The notes beneath the pieces are model-generated. The model saw only the letters and a list, made by a program, of their open reading frames with translations. It was not told the DNA's origin and made no database searches. 64,000 nt of DNA from Bacillota bacterium. GTDB lineage: Bacteria > Bacillota > UBA4882 > UBA8346. The stretch's first letter is position 1, and every line of letters starts with the position of its first letter. Below, piece by piece: positions 1 to 9,423 of the stretch. The stretch covers positions 34,493 through 98,492 of the forward strand of contig JAEYRN010000036.1 of NCBI GenBank assembly GCA_023435565.1. Direction: 5' to 3'. Made by a program: the position numbers and the translations under genes.

Positions 1-852
1 GCCAATGAAGTATATCAAAAACTAACTAATAACGGCGACTTTACTAAACTCGCCAAGGAATATTCGGATGACCCCGGATCTAAAGATAAAGCCGGTTTAA
101 TTGGGCCGATGCCTTTAGAACAGTTTAAAACAAGTATGGTTAAAGAATTTGCAGAGTCTTCTTTAACATTGAAACCGGGAGAAATTAGCAAACCGGTTAA
201 AACCCAATTTGGTTACCATGTTATTAGACTGGAATCAAAAGGTGTACCTACCGGGGAAAAAGAATACAAAGAAAAATATCGTGAAGTTGAAGACCAACTG
301 CTTTTCCAAAAGGCCGAGTATGATCCAAAATATCGTAAATGGCTTGATGATACCTTCAAAAAAGCCGAAGAAAATATGGAAATTCTTGATCCGGGATTAC
401 GGGCATATCGTTTAATGAAGGATGAAAAGTGGCAGGAAGCATCAGAGGCATATCAAAAAGCCATTCGGCGGAAGTATTATAAAAATAAGCCCGATATTTA
501 TGTTGATGCTGCAACTGTTTATTTAAAACTCAACCAAGCGCCTGCGGCAATTGAAATGCTTAATAAAGCACCGGAAGAGGTTCAGGTTGACCTAGAATTT
601 AAGATAGCACTTGGCAAAGCATATCATGAAAACAAACAGCCCGAAAAAGCTAAAGAACTACTACTTGAATACAGTGAAAGTAATTTGGATAATTCTCAAG
701 TGCACCAAAAGTTAAAAGCGATTTTCAGCGATTGGGGAATGACCGATGCAATCGCTAAAGAAGACAAGATTTTAGCTGACATCCAAAAGAAAGAAGCGGA
801 ATCTCTTCAAAAATATCAGCAGGAATTGGAAGAACGTAACAAAAACAACTAA
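1..852 (+). CDS. Parvulin-type peptidyl-prolyl isomerase with TPR-like tail (5' partial)
   Basis: The reading frame is open from the first base, so the start lies outside the window; 283 residues are visible. The first ~72 residues carry the end of a parvulin (PpiC/SurA) domain: the typical AKEYSDDPGS stretch, a conserved G-P-M turn and a closing FGYHVIRLESK strand. A linker is followed by helical, TPR-like repeats (about residues 130-235) and a charged coiled-coil tail rich in K, E and Q. Proteins of this class assist folding outside the membrane, and the missing N-terminus probably holds a signal peptide. The parvulin call is firm. The TPR call rests on alternating helix pattern only. A GC-rich hairpin at 877-907 follows the gene. 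Confidence 0.85.
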   Translation, partial: ANEVYQKLTNNGDFTKLAKEYSDDPGSKDKAGLIGPMPLEQFKTSMVKEFAESSLTLKPGEISKPVKTQFGYHVIRLESKGVPTGEKEYKEKYREVEDQLLFQKAEYDPKYRKWLDDTFKKAEENMEILDPGLRAYRLMKDEKWQEASEAYQKAIRRKYYKNKPDIYVDAATVYLKLNQAPAAIEMLNKAPEEVQVDLEFKIALGKAYHENKQPEKAKELLLEYSESNLDNSQVHQKLKAIFSDWGMTDAIAKEDKILADIQKKEAESLQKYQQELEERNKNN

Positions 853-876
853 TCGCCTGAACAATGAAGACTTAGC

Positions 877-907
877 ATACGCGGAGGGCTTAATACCTTC
901 CGCGTAT
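877..907 (+). terminator. Hairpin after the PPIase gene
   Basis: ATACGCGGAGG and CCTTCCGCGTAT form an inverted repeat with a short loop. The T-run after it is weak, so this is a probable terminator rather than a certain one. Confidence 0.55.
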
Positions 908-964
908 TGATCTATCGTTTTGAAATTATAAAAGAAATTGATTGGCATCTGGAGGGAGATTAAA

Positions 965-2731
965 TTGAAGTTTATGATTAGGACCTCTTCCTGCGGCGAA
1001 GTGGACCGTCAGGATATTGGAAAAGATATTATTTTGAATGGCTGGGTCCAACGCCGCCGCGATCTGGGTGGGTTAATATTTGTCGATCTAAGAGATCGTT
1101 CCGGTATAGTCCAGGTAGTTTTTAACCCGGAACTTGATCCAAAATCATTTAAACTAGCTGAAAATTTACGCGGTGAATTTGTAATTGCAGTCAAAGGAGT
1201 TATATCGGCCCGTCCGGAAGGGTCTGTTAATACCAGTATGCCTACGGGTGAAATCGAAGTTTTGGCATCGGTTTTGGAAATATTAAACGAAGCGAAAACA
1301 CCTCCGATTTATATAACGGAAGAGCTTGACGCCGATGAGACCATCCGGCTTAAATATCGGTACCTGGACTTACGCCGGCCCGAGATGCAAAGGAGCATTA
1401 TCCTACGGCATCGGGTCACCAAAATAGCGAGGGATTTTTTAGATGAAAAAGGGTTTCTGGAGATTGAAACTCCAATCTTAACGAAGAGTTCTCCGGAAGG
1501 GGCTCGCGATTTTTTAGTTCCCAGCCGTGTCAACCCAGGTCGGTTTTATGCTCTACCCCAATCACCGCAGCTTTTTAAACAATTGTTGATGGTTAGCGGT
1601 TTCGAGAGATATTTTCAGATTGCCCGTTGTTTCAGGGATGAAGATCTTCGCGCCGACCGTCAACCGGAGTTTACCCAGATCGATATTGAAATGTCGTTTC
1701 TTAATCAACAGATACTGCTGGATTTGATGGAAGAAATGATCTCTAAAATTTTTAAGGAAACCATCGGGCAGGAATTGGCCCGGCCTTTTCCCAAGATTGA
1801 GTATGAGGAAGCGATGAACCGGTTTGGTTCAGATAAACCTGATACCCGTTTCGGGCTTGAGTTGGTAGATATTTCAGACCTGGTAGCTGAATCAGGATTT
1901 AAGGTTTTTGCAACTACAGTTGCAAATAACGGAAAAGTTGTTGGAATCTGTGTTCCCGGTTGCGCCGACTATACCCGGAGCCAGCTGGATGAACTTTCAC
2001 CGCTAGCCGTGACCTATGGCGCCAAGGGTATGGCTTATTTGGCGCTAACTGAGGAAGGATTCAAGTCACCGATTGCTAAATTTTTCTCTCCGGAAGAACT
2101 TAACAAAATAATCGAACGTTTTAATGCTAAACAGGGAGATTTAATTTTGCTGGTCGCCGATAAACCAAAAACCGCTTTTACGGCGATGGGACAAATCCGT
2201 TTGGAATTCGGCAAACGTTTAAAACTAATTGCTGAAAATTCTTTTAATCTTTTATGGGTGTTGAATTTCCCCTTACTTGAATACGACGAAGAGGAACAGC
2301 GTTATGTTGCTGTACACCATCCTTTTACTTCTCCACTCTCAGAGGATGTTGATAAATTGATTACCGATCCCGGAAAAGTCAGATCTAACTCATATGATCT
2401 GGTTTTAAACGGAGTAGAACTGGGCGGTGGTAGTCTACGTATCTATCAACGGAGTCTCCAGGAGAAAATGTTTAAGGCCATTGGTCTTTCCACTGAAGAA
2501 GCAATGGATAAATTCGGATATCTGATGGAAGCCTTTGAGTATGGAACTCCACCTCATGGTGGAATCGCCTTTGGGCTTGATCGTTTGGTCATGTTGCTTG
2601 CCGGAAGGAATTCAATCCGTGATGTAATTGCTTTTCCAAAAACAGCCAGCGCTACTTGCTTAATGAGCGAAACCCCTTCGGAAGTATCGCCCGGGCAGCT
2701 AAAGGACCTAAATATTAAAGTAGATAATTGA
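965..2731 (+). CDS. aspS: Aspartyl-tRNA synthetase (bacterial type)
   Basis: Charges tRNA-Asp with aspartate in the cytoplasm. The 588-residue product has the usual bacterial AspRS layout: N-terminal OB-fold anticodon-binding domain (GWVQRRRDLGGLIFVDLRD), class II catalytic core with motif 2 (FRDEDLRADRQPEFTQID), an inserted GAD domain, the HHPFTSP signature and motif 3 (GIAFGLDRLVMLLAG). I chose the TTG at 965 because GGAGGGAG ends six bases before it; an upstream in-frame start at 938 lacks a ribosome site, and the ATG at 974 is further from it. The gene is followed by the probable 6S RNA and a tcdA/yrvM-type gene, an order I recall from Bacillus. Whether the enzyme is discriminating (Asp only) was not determined. 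Confidence 0.97.
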   Translation: MKFMIRTSSCGEVDRQDIGKDIILNGWVQRRRDLGGLIFVDLRDRSGIVQVVFNPELDPKSFKLAENLRGEFVIAVKGVISARPEGSVNTSMPTGEIEVLASVLEILNEAKTPPIYITEELDADETIRLKYRYLDLRRPEMQRSIILRHRVTKIARDFLDEKGFLEIETPILTKSSPEGARDFLVPSRVNPGRFYALPQSPQLFKQLLMVSGFERYFQIARCFRDEDLRADRQPEFTQIDIEMSFLNQQILLDLMEEMISKIFKETIGQELARPFPKIEYEEAMNRFGSDKPDTRFGLELVDISDLVAESGFKVFATTVANNGKVVGICVPGCADYTRSQLDELSPLAVTYGAKGMAYLALTEEGFKSPIAKFFSPEELNKIIERFNAKQGDLILLVADKPKTAFTAMGQIRLEFGKRLKLIAENSFNLLWVLNFPLLEYDEEEQRYVAVHHPFTSPLSEDVDKLITDPGKVRSNSYDLVLNGVELGGGSLRIYQRSLQEKMFKAIGLSTEEAMDKFGYLMEAFEYGTPPHGGIAFGLDRLVMLLAGRNSIRDVIAFPKTASATCLMSETPSEVSPGQLKDLNIKVDN

Positions 2732-2862
2732 TAATACTTTAATAATTAACATTTATTTTGCCTTGAATTAAAGGAATTTGCCGTACTTTGGAACTTGAAG
2801 CGCATCTCAAGCTATGATATGATTAAAACGAAAAAAGAGTAAAGTTTATTCACTTTATACTA

Positions 2863-3012
2863 AGAATCCCTGCTTTGTACGTGGTGAAGCTGAATTTGTT
2901 ATGAACCAACATAAATACCTTGGGAGTTCGTCTCTATTGATGGCGTGTAAGCCTCTCCGAGAGGACACATAATATCCGTAGGAGGACACCCACCTTGCGT
3001 GAGCAGGGTTCA
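2863..3012 (+). ncRNA. ssrS: Probable 6S RNA
   Basis: 6S RNA binds the housekeeping RNA polymerase holoenzyme by imitating an open promoter. The candidate has a closing stem (AATCCCTGC at 2865-2873 with GCAGGGTT at 3003-3010), a long mostly paired rod with a central open region, an inner hairpin built on GAAC/GTTC, and a terminal hairpin (GTGT..CCTCT-CCG-AGAGG..ACAC at 2945-2968). The GAACCAAC...CTTGGGAGTTCG stretch resembles clostridial 6S sequences as I remember them. Position between aspS and the yrvM/tcdA homologue matches B. subtilis bsrA. A TATACT box lies at 2856-2861. The exact 3' end is uncertain. Confidence 0.7.
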
Positions 3013-3105
3013 GGTAACGTTCAGCATAGCGGCATAGCGGGGTTTTTTAATTTAACTATGTACAATTGACAATATACAAATATAAATTTTGTTTTGGGAA
3101 TTATT

Positions 3106-3141
3106 AAAGGGCGACTAGGAGATCGTCCTTTTATTTTATTT
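3106..3141 (+). terminator. Rho-independent terminator before tcdA
   Basis: AAAGGGCGA (3106-3114) pairs with TCGTCCTTT (3123-3131) and is followed by a T-rich tract. It may end the 6S transcript or a longer aspS read-through. Confidence 0.65.
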
Positions 3142-3227
3142 ACTTGTTTTTTGGTTTACTTGCTTGTATTCCTATTTGAAAAATGGTAAGTTGATTGGGG
3201 AAATTATCGAGAAAAAAGGAGTACATA

Positions 3228-3992
3228 GTGGACCGTTTTACACGTACGGAATTATTAATTGGTAGCGATGGTTTGGCCAAGTTGGCACAGAAAAAAGTAG
3301 CCGTATTCGGGGTGGGAGGAGTTGGTTCTTTTACTGTAGAGGCCTTAGCCCGCAGTGGAATCGGCTCTTTGACCTTGGTAGATTATGATGAGATTTGTAT
3401 TACAAATTTAAACCGTCAAATACATGCTCTGGAAAGTACCGTCGGTCGGCCAAAAGTGGAAGTTATGGCTGAGCGTTTACTTGAGATTAATCCCGCTATC
3501 AGCTTAAGACTTCATCAAAAGTTCTATTCAGCAACTAATCGTGAGGAACTATTAACCTCGGATTTGGACTTTGTAATTGACGCTATCGATACTGTTACAT
3601 CCAAAGTAGATCTAATTCTTAATTGCACCCAAAAGGGCATTCCGATAATTTCTTCAATGGGTACCGGTAATAAACTTGATCCACTCCGTTTTCAACTGGC
3701 TGATATTAGCAAAACTCATACCGACCCGTTAGCGAAAGCTGTTCGTTCCTTACTTCGAAAACATGGTGTCACTTCCGGAGTTCAAGTGCTTTTTTCTACT
3801 GAAATTCCACAACAAACTAAATTAATAACTGAAATGGAAGTTCGGGATTATACGGCCAATGATTTCGAAGTAATCAATAAACGTAGACAAATCCCGGGCA
3901 GTATTTCTTTCGTACCTCCGGTAGCAGGAATGATTATTGCGGGAGCGGTAATCAGAAATTTGCTGGTTCAAGGAGGTGTAATTTCCAAATGA
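3228..3992 (+). CDS. tcdA: tRNA threonylcarbamoyladenosine dehydratase (TcdA/YrvM family)
   Basis: E1-like ThiF-fold enzyme that uses ATP to cyclise the t6A base at position 37 of ANN-decoding tRNAs to ct6A. The 254-residue product shows the nucleotide-binding GVGGVGSFTVEALARSG loop near the N-terminus, DYDEICITNLNRQ (the ATP-contacting segment), and VIDAIDTVTSKV. The GTG at 3228 is chosen because AAAGGAG stands just upstream and it gives the family N-terminus (RFTRTELLIG); an earlier TTG at 3195 has no clear ribosome site. It overlaps the next gene by 4 bases (ATGA), so the two are probably translationally coupled. A general ThiF/HesA-type adenylyltransferase is the alternative call. Confidence 0.88.
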   Translation: MDRFTRTELLIGSDGLAKLAQKKVAVFGVGGVGSFTVEALARSGIGSLTLVDYDEICITNLNRQIHALESTVGRPKVEVMAERLLEINPAISLRLHQKFYSATNREELLTSDLDFVIDAIDTVTSKVDLILNCTQKGIPIISSMGTGNKLDPLRFQLADISKTHTDPLAKAVRSLLRKHGVTSGVQVLFSTEIPQQTKLITEMEVRDYTANDFEVINKRRQIPGSISFVPPVAGMIIAGAVIRNLLVQGGVISK

Positions 3993-4558
3993 CTGCCATT
4001 TTATCCAAAAAAGAACTCCGTTTGGAAATTAAAGCACGTTTGGGTGGATTGACACAAGAAAAGTACCAAGCTCTGAACGGGGATTTATACCGTAATTTTT
4101 GCCAGTTGGAGATTTTAAAAAGTGTTAATTATATTATGATTTATTATTCGGTCCGAAAAGAAGCAGCAACGATAAGGATTATAAATTATTTACTGAATCT
4201 GGGTAAAACGGTAACCCTTCCGGTATGTACGCCGGAACGTGATTTGAAAGCAGCGGTAATTAAGGATTTAAGCAGACTTCAAGCAGCTTCATACGGTTTG
4301 ATGGAGCCTGACCCGGGAGCGTTTGTAATAGATAGCTGTAAATTGGAGTTAATCGTTGCACCCGGGGTTGCCTTTGATGAAAAAGGACATCGTCTTGGTC
4401 ATGGGGGAGGTTATTACGACCGGTTTCTTTCAAAAATATCAAACGGATTCAAGCTGGGCCTTGCATATGATTTTCAATTAGTTCCGGAAGTACCTGTCGA
4501 AAGCCATGATATAAAAATGAATGCCCTTTTGACACCAACTCGGTATTTGAATTTTTGA
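3989..4558 (+). CDS. 5-formyltetrahydrofolate cyclo-ligase
   Basis: Converts 5-formyl-THF to 5,10-methenyl-THF with ATP, returning stored folate to the one-carbon pool. The 189-residue length is normal for the MTHFS/YgfA/YqgN family. Visible signatures are the N-terminal K-KELRLEIKARL helix, the substrate-site segment YYSVRKEAATIRII, and the C-terminal GHGGGYYDRFL motif that binds nucleotide. The ATG overlaps the stop of tcdA by 4 bases. No terminator lies between this gene and the convergent PilZ gene beyond a short spacer. Confidence 0.94.
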   Translation: MTAILSKKELRLEIKARLGGLTQEKYQALNGDLYRNFCQLEILKSVNYIMIYYSVRKEAATIRIINYLLNLGKTVTLPVCTPERDLKAAVIKDLSRLQAASYGLMEPDPGAFVIDSCKLELIVAPGVAFDEKGHRLGHGGGYYDRFLSKISNGFKLGLAYDFQLVPEVPVESHDIKMNALLTPTRYLNF

Positions 4559-4604
4559 TGATAATGGGAAATTAAATTTTTACACCCACTTCGATTGCGT
4601 TTAT

Positions 4605-5318
4605 CTATAAAGAAAGTCCGCCTTTATGGAGGGCATCATCTTTTGAAATACCTCTGTCAATTAAATCTTGTTCTTCGGGACCCGGTTGAATAAATTGAAC
4701 TCCAACTATATAAGAATAGTCGGATTTTTGCATGGGATGGACATGCTGAACCCGGCCAATCACTGAAATGCTTTTTCCAGCTAAAGGAAATTCGATTAAC
4801 AAAGTGATTCCTACCGGGAGTTGCAGATTGGTAAGAAGTGTGATGCCGCCTTTACTTACATCCTTGCTTTCTCCGGTACCTATTTTGGAAGTGAGATGTT
4901 TTAAATCTCGATCTCCCAGACGTAACATACGATAATTTACTTGGGTAAAAAGTGGTTTGCGCTTACTGACTCTCCGTTCTCTTTTAATAACCACTCGGGG
5001 GCTTTCAATGATGATTTGAAAGCTTTCTTGAATAGTTCGTCTTAAAATTTTACTACGGAAAAAGATTAATTCATTAGAATTACATGATTGAATGGCTATC
5101 ATTTTTTGGGGAAGAAACAGATCGAACCAATCCAGTAAATCTCGGGAGAGAGAAAGAGTCATCGTTGTTGCATCGACAGCTAAGATTGTGGCCTTACCGG
5201 ATATTTCCTCAAAACGGCCATTGTCCGAGGCTTTATTAATGATTATTTCCAACGGTTGGTTAGTTTGAAAGATTCTATTTAAATCATTTGAGTCCAGTTT
5301 CAAATACATCTCGCTCAT
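4605..5318 (-). CDS. PilZ-domain cyclic-di-GMP effector (YcgR-like)
   Basis: The 237-residue protein has an N-terminal YcgR-type beta domain (PilZN-like, about residues 5-95) and a C-terminal PilZ domain. The two c-di-GMP binding motifs are present: an arginine-rich RxxxR stretch (KRERRVSKRK) and D-V-S-K-G-G. Such proteins usually slow flagellar motors or alter surface behaviour when c-di-GMP rises. No flagellar gene is near. The start at 5318 follows GGGGTG by six bases; an in-frame GTG at 5327 overlaps that ribosome site. A GGDEF-EAL protein encoded at 19761-21788 could act on the same signal. Confidence 0.85.
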   Translation of the reverse strand: MSEMYLKLDSNDLNRIFQTNQPLEIIINKASDNGRFEEISGKATILAVDATTMTLSLSRDLLDWFDLFLPQKMIAIQSCNSNELIFFRSKILRRTIQESFQIIIESPRVVIKRERRVSKRKPLFTQVNYRMLRLGDRDLKHLTSKIGTGESKDVSKGGITLLTNLQLPVGITLLIEFPLAGKSISVIGRVQHVHPMQKSDYSYIVGVQFIQPGPEEQDLIDRGISKDDALHKGGLSL

Positions 5319-5400
5319 TTTGATCACCCCGATTCACATTTATCCCAATAAACTTCTATAAAGAACAAAAGATTCCTTCATCACCAAGATTAGGAACTAT

Positions 5401-5429
5401 TTGTTTTTAAATAAACCTAGTGGTATAAT
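5401..5429 (+). promoter_or_regulatory. Probable sigma-A promoter of secA
   Basis: TTGTTT (5401-5406) and TATAAT (5424-5429) are 17 bases apart. They leave a leader of about 130 bases before the secA start. Confidence 0.6.
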
Positions 5430-5568
5430 ATTACGGTGATTAAGGATGGCACTTTTTTACCGCAAATACGTTGTAAAAATATAGTTTTTAGTCATATTAC
5501 TAGGGGCTTGTTTTTTTGTTCGGCAATAAATGATTTTTTCGGTCTTTAAAAAAGTTGAGGTGGATTTC

Positions 5569-8208
5569 ATGCTGAAAATGTTAGCTGAATTATGGGATAC
5601 CAATCTTAAGGAAGTGAAACGCCTAAGGAAAGCAATTGAAGAGATTAATTCCTTGGAACCTGAGATTGAGAGATTGAACGATTCTGAGCTCCGTGCAAAA
5701 AGTGACGAGTTTAAACGGAAGTTAACGGAGGGCCAATCACTGGACGACATTATGCCGGAAGCTTTCGCGGTGGTTCGTGAAGCGGCCAAAAGGACCCTCG
5801 GTCAAAGACACTTTGACGTTCAATTAATGGGCGGCATTGTGCTTCATGAAGGTAAAATTGCCGAGATGAAGACCGGGGAAGGAAAAACTCTCGTAGCTAC
5901 TTTACCGGTTTATTTAAATGCCCTAACTGGTCGTGGAGTACACGTAGTTACGGTTAATGATTACTTGGCCAAGTTTCATAGCGAATGGATGGGAAGGGTT
6001 TACCGTTTTTTGGGACTTTCGGTTGGAGTAATCCTTCACAATTTAAACTCGGAAGAGCGCAGGCATGCTTATAGTTGTGATATCACATATGGAACCAATA
6101 ATGAATTTGGTTTTGATTATCTTCGCGATAATATGGCTTTTTCCGTTGAGGACATGGTTCAACGTGAATTAAATTATGCCATTGTCGACGAGGTTGATAG
6201 CATTTTAATTGACGAAGCTAGAACTCCGTTGATCATTTCCGGCCAGGCGGATGAATCAACTGAGTTATATTACAAATTCGCTCGAATCGCCCCGAAGTTA
6301 AAAAATGAAATTGATTATACCGTAGACGAAAAAGCCAGGACTGTGGTTGTAACTGAAGAAGGCGTTACCAAAGTCGAACAAATGCTCAATGTTGAAAATA
6401 TGTACGATGACGAGAACACCGAATTGGTTCATCAATTGAATCAAGCACTCCGGGCTAAGGAACTAATGAAGCGCGACCGGGATTATGTTGTCAAAGACGG
6501 TGAAGTGATAATTGTCGATGAATTTACCGGACGGTTAATGTTTGGCCGCCGATATAGTGACGGACTTCATCAAGCCATTGAGGCGAAGGAAGGAGTTAAA
6601 ATTGAACGGGAAAGTCAAACCTTAGCGACAATTACCTTCCAGAATTATTTTCGGATGTATAACAAACTTGCCGGTATGACCGGTACTGCCGAGACCGAGG
6701 AGATGGAATTCAGGAAGATCTATGGTCTTGAGGTAGTTGTTATTCCCACCAATTTACCGATGATCAGGATTGATCATCCTGATGTGGTTTATAAAACCGA
6801 ATCCGGTAAGTTTCGAGCCGTGGTTGAGGATATTGTAGCAGTACACCAGAATAAACAGCCAATATTGGTTGGGACAATCTCAATCGAAAAGTCGGAAGAG
6901 TTAAGTAACATGCTGAAGAAGAAAGGTGTGCCTCATCAGGTCTTGAATGCCAAACACCATGAGCGGGAAGCTGAAATTATTGCTCAAGCAGGCCGGTTGG
7001 GGTTGGTTACTATCGCTACTAATATGGCCGGCCGTGGTACGGACATCATTTTAGGTGGTAATGCTGAATTTTTAGCAAAGGATTTTTTACGGTCCCGCGG
7101 GATTGACCCTGCCGAAGCAACACCGGAAGAATATCAATTGACCCTTCAAGAAGCAAAAACCATCACTTCCAAGGAACATGAAGCAGTGGTGAATTCGGGT
7201 GGGTTATATATTATTGGAACGGAACGTCATGAAAGCCGCCGGATTGATAATCAATTGCGCGGTAGAGCCGGTCGGCAAGGTGACCCCGGAGCTTCTCGTT
7301 TCTATGTTTCAATGGAAGATGATTTGATGCGTCTTTTTGGTGGCGAAATGATATCAGGTTTGATGGAACGCTTAGGTTGGACTGAAGATATGCCCATCGA
7401 GCATTCGGCAATTGCCCGAAGAATCGAAGCCGCTCAACGCAAAGTGGAAAACCGGAATTTTGATATTCGGAAACACGTTTTGGAATATGACGATGTTCTT
7501 AATAAACAAAGGGAAATTATTTATGAGCTCCGGAAGCAACTGCTGTTTGGGGCAGATGAGCACCAAAAGGTAATTCAATTGTTCGGAGAAGTTACCGATA
7601 ATCTATTGGAAATCTACGCAAACGCAAAAATAATACCGGAAGAGTGGGATTTGGAAGGATTATTGCAAGCGGTATATACAACCCTTCTTCCATCGGATGC
7701 TATTACCATTGAGGAATTGGAACGGGTTAACCATCAGGAACTAAAGGAAATTATTCTTAATAGAGCTTTGGATATTTATAAATCTAAAGAAACGGAGATC
7801 GGGAGCGAGCATTTACGCCAGTTTGAGCGTTTAGTAATGCTAAGGACCATCGATGTGAAATGGATGGATCACTTAGAGGCCATGGATGAATTAAAAGAGG
7901 GTATTGGCCTCCGTGCATACGGTCAAAATGACCCGTTGGTGGCTTATAAAATTGAAGCTTATCAGATGTTTAAGGATATGCGTGATAGTATTAATGAGGA
8001 AGTAGTTAGAACTTTAGCTAAAATTCAAATAACTTCCGAAGAAAAAGTTACCCAAAGGCCTAAACTCCGTAATATCTCCACTAACTTGAACGAAGATGGA
8101 AGCCCGGCGGTACAACAACGGGTAGTTGGGAAAAAAGTCGGGCGAAACGATCCTTGCCCTTGCGGGAGTGGTAAAAAGTATAAAAAATGTTGTGGTTTAG
8201 AAACTTGA
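5569..8208 (+). CDS. secA: Preprotein translocase motor ATPase SecA
   Basis: Drives secretory proteins through SecYEG with ATP. The 879-residue protein has all expected parts: N-terminal helix, NBD1 with Walker A (MKTGEGKT), the DEVDSILIDEAR Walker B/DEAD region, the preprotein cross-linking domain, NBD2 (ATNMAGRGTDIILGGNAE), a helical scaffold, and the C-terminal zinc motif CPCGSGKKYKKCC. The ATG at 5569 is chosen because GAGGTGG lies six bases upstream; an ATG 39 bases earlier lacks a ribosome site. prfB follows after 30 bases, an order shared with Bacillus. There is no second secA in the window. Confidence 0.98.
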   Translation: MLKMLAELWDTNLKEVKRLRKAIEEINSLEPEIERLNDSELRAKSDEFKRKLTEGQSLDDIMPEAFAVVREAAKRTLGQRHFDVQLMGGIVLHEGKIAEMKTGEGKTLVATLPVYLNALTGRGVHVVTVNDYLAKFHSEWMGRVYRFLGLSVGVILHNLNSEERRHAYSCDITYGTNNEFGFDYLRDNMAFSVEDMVQRELNYAIVDEVDSILIDEARTPLIISGQADESTELYYKFARIAPKLKNEIDYTVDEKARTVVVTEEGVTKVEQMLNVENMYDDENTELVHQLNQALRAKELMKRDRDYVVKDGEVIIVDEFTGRLMFGRRYSDGLHQAIEAKEGVKIERESQTLATITFQNYFRMYNKLAGMTGTAETEEMEFRKIYGLEVVVIPTNLPMIRIDHPDVVYKTESGKFRAVVEDIVAVHQNKQPILVGTISIEKSEELSNMLKKKGVPHQVLNAKHHEREAEIIAQAGRLGLVTIATNMAGRGTDIILGGNAEFLAKDFLRSRGIDPAEATPEEYQLTLQEAKTITSKEHEAVVNSGGLYIIGTERHESRRIDNQLRGRAGRQGDPGASRFYVSMEDDLMRLFGGEMISGLMERLGWTEDMPIEHSAIARRIEAAQRKVENRNFDIRKHVLEYDDVLNKQREIIYELRKQLLFGADEHQKVIQLFGEVTDNLLEIYANAKIIPEEWDLEGLLQAVYTTLLPSDAITIEELERVNHQELKEIILNRALDIYKSKETEIGSEHLRQFERLVMLRTIDVKWMDHLEAMDELKEGIGLRAYGQNDPLVAYKIEAYQMFKDMRDSINEEVVRTLAKIQITSEEKVTQRPKLRNISTNLNEDGSPAVQQRVVGKKVGRNDPCPCGSGKKYKKCCGLET

Positions 8209-8238
8209 TATATTTTACATTTTAGATGAGGTGATTGC

Positions 8239-9349
8239 ATGATTGAACCTAGTGAGTTACGTAGTCAATTAACGGATTTAAAGAAAAGATTGCAGCAAAT
8301 GAGGGAGTATCTTTAATTTAGCAGCCAAAAAAGATCGTATCGAGGAGTTAAGCGCTCTTTCAACTGCTCCAGATCTTTGGAATGATCCGGCCCAAGCCCA
8401 AAAAGTTTTACAGGAACTTACCTCTTTAAAAAACCAGGTGGAACTGATTGAACGTCTGGACAACCAGGAGTCAGAGTTATCCGGACTTTTAGAAATGGCG
8501 GTAAGTGAAGGTGAAGAGGAACTATTAAAGGAGATATTCGACGGGGTTAATAATTTAACCAAGGAAGTAAATAATTTAGAATTGAGTAACATGTTGAATG
8601 GCGAGTATGACCGCTTTAATGCTTATTTAACCATTCATCCCGGCGCCGGCGGTACCGAATCACAAGATTGGGCAGAGATGCTCCTTCGAATGTACGTACG
8701 TTGGGCTGAGCGTAAAGGTTTTAAGGTTGAATTTCTGGATTATCAGCCGGGTGATGAGGCCGGAGTAAAAAGCGTTACACTTCAAATATCCGGTGAAAAT
8801 GCTTATGGTTATCTGAGGAGTGAAAAAGGAGTCCATCGACTGGTCCGGATCTCGCCTTTTGATGCTTCGGGACGAAGACACACCTCGTTTTCTTCAGTGG
8901 ATACCGTACCGGAAATTGATGATTCAATCGAAGTCGAAATTCGATCGGAAGATTTAAAGGTTGATACCTATAGGTCAAGCGGCGCGGGAGGCCAGCATGT
9001 AAACAAGACTGAATCGGCTATTAGGATAACTCACATTCCTACTGGAATCGTCGTGGCTTGCCAGAACGAACGATCGCAATTTCAAAACCGTGATCGGGCG
9101 ATGCAAATGTTAAAAGCTAAAATATTCGAGAAATACCGGCAAGAACAAGAAGCCAAACTAGCCCAGATAAAAGGTGAGTATACTGATATTGCCTGGGGAA
9201 ACCAGATCCGTTCTTATGTTTTTTGTCCTTATACTATGGTTAAAGACCATCGAACCGAAGCTGAGACCGGTAATGTTCAGTCGATTATGGACGGCGAACT
9301 TGACTCATTCATTGAGGCCTATTTAAAATCAGAATATAATAAAAGTTAA
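8239..9349 (+). CDS. prfB: Peptide chain release factor 2, expressed by programmed +1 frameshift
   Basis: RF2 releases nascent chains at UAA and UGA. Reading starts at the ATG at 8239 (GAGGTG five bases upstream), runs 25 codons and meets an in-frame TAA at 8314-8316. Skipping one T after the CTT codon (8311-8313) restores the long frame (from AAT at 8315) and gives a 369-residue RF2. The site keeps the usual layout: an internal ribosome-binding-like AGGGAG, TAT, slippery CTT, stop. The stop is TAA instead of the canonical TGA. In the main frame the anticodon tripeptide SPF (ISPFDASGRRH) and the catalytic GGQ (SSGAGGQHVNK) are intact. It is probably co-transcribed with secA. Confidence 0.96.
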
Positions 9350-9369
9350 ATTGGAAAATAAAACTAATT

Positions 9370-9400
9370 AACCCCGGTTAAACTATAACCGGGGTTTTTT
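9370..9400 (+). terminator. Rho-independent terminator after prfB
   Basis: AACCCCGGTTA and TAACCGGGG form a strong stem with a 3-base loop, followed by six T. Confidence 0.93.
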
Positions 9401-9423
9401 AATTTGTTACGGAGGGGATAACC

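Noticed and set aside
8239..8316. Frameshift as a sequencing error in prfB
   Set aside because: The ribosome-binding-like AGGGAG and slippery CTT-stop layout match the known programmed site, so a real recoding signal is more likely. Only the TAA is odd.
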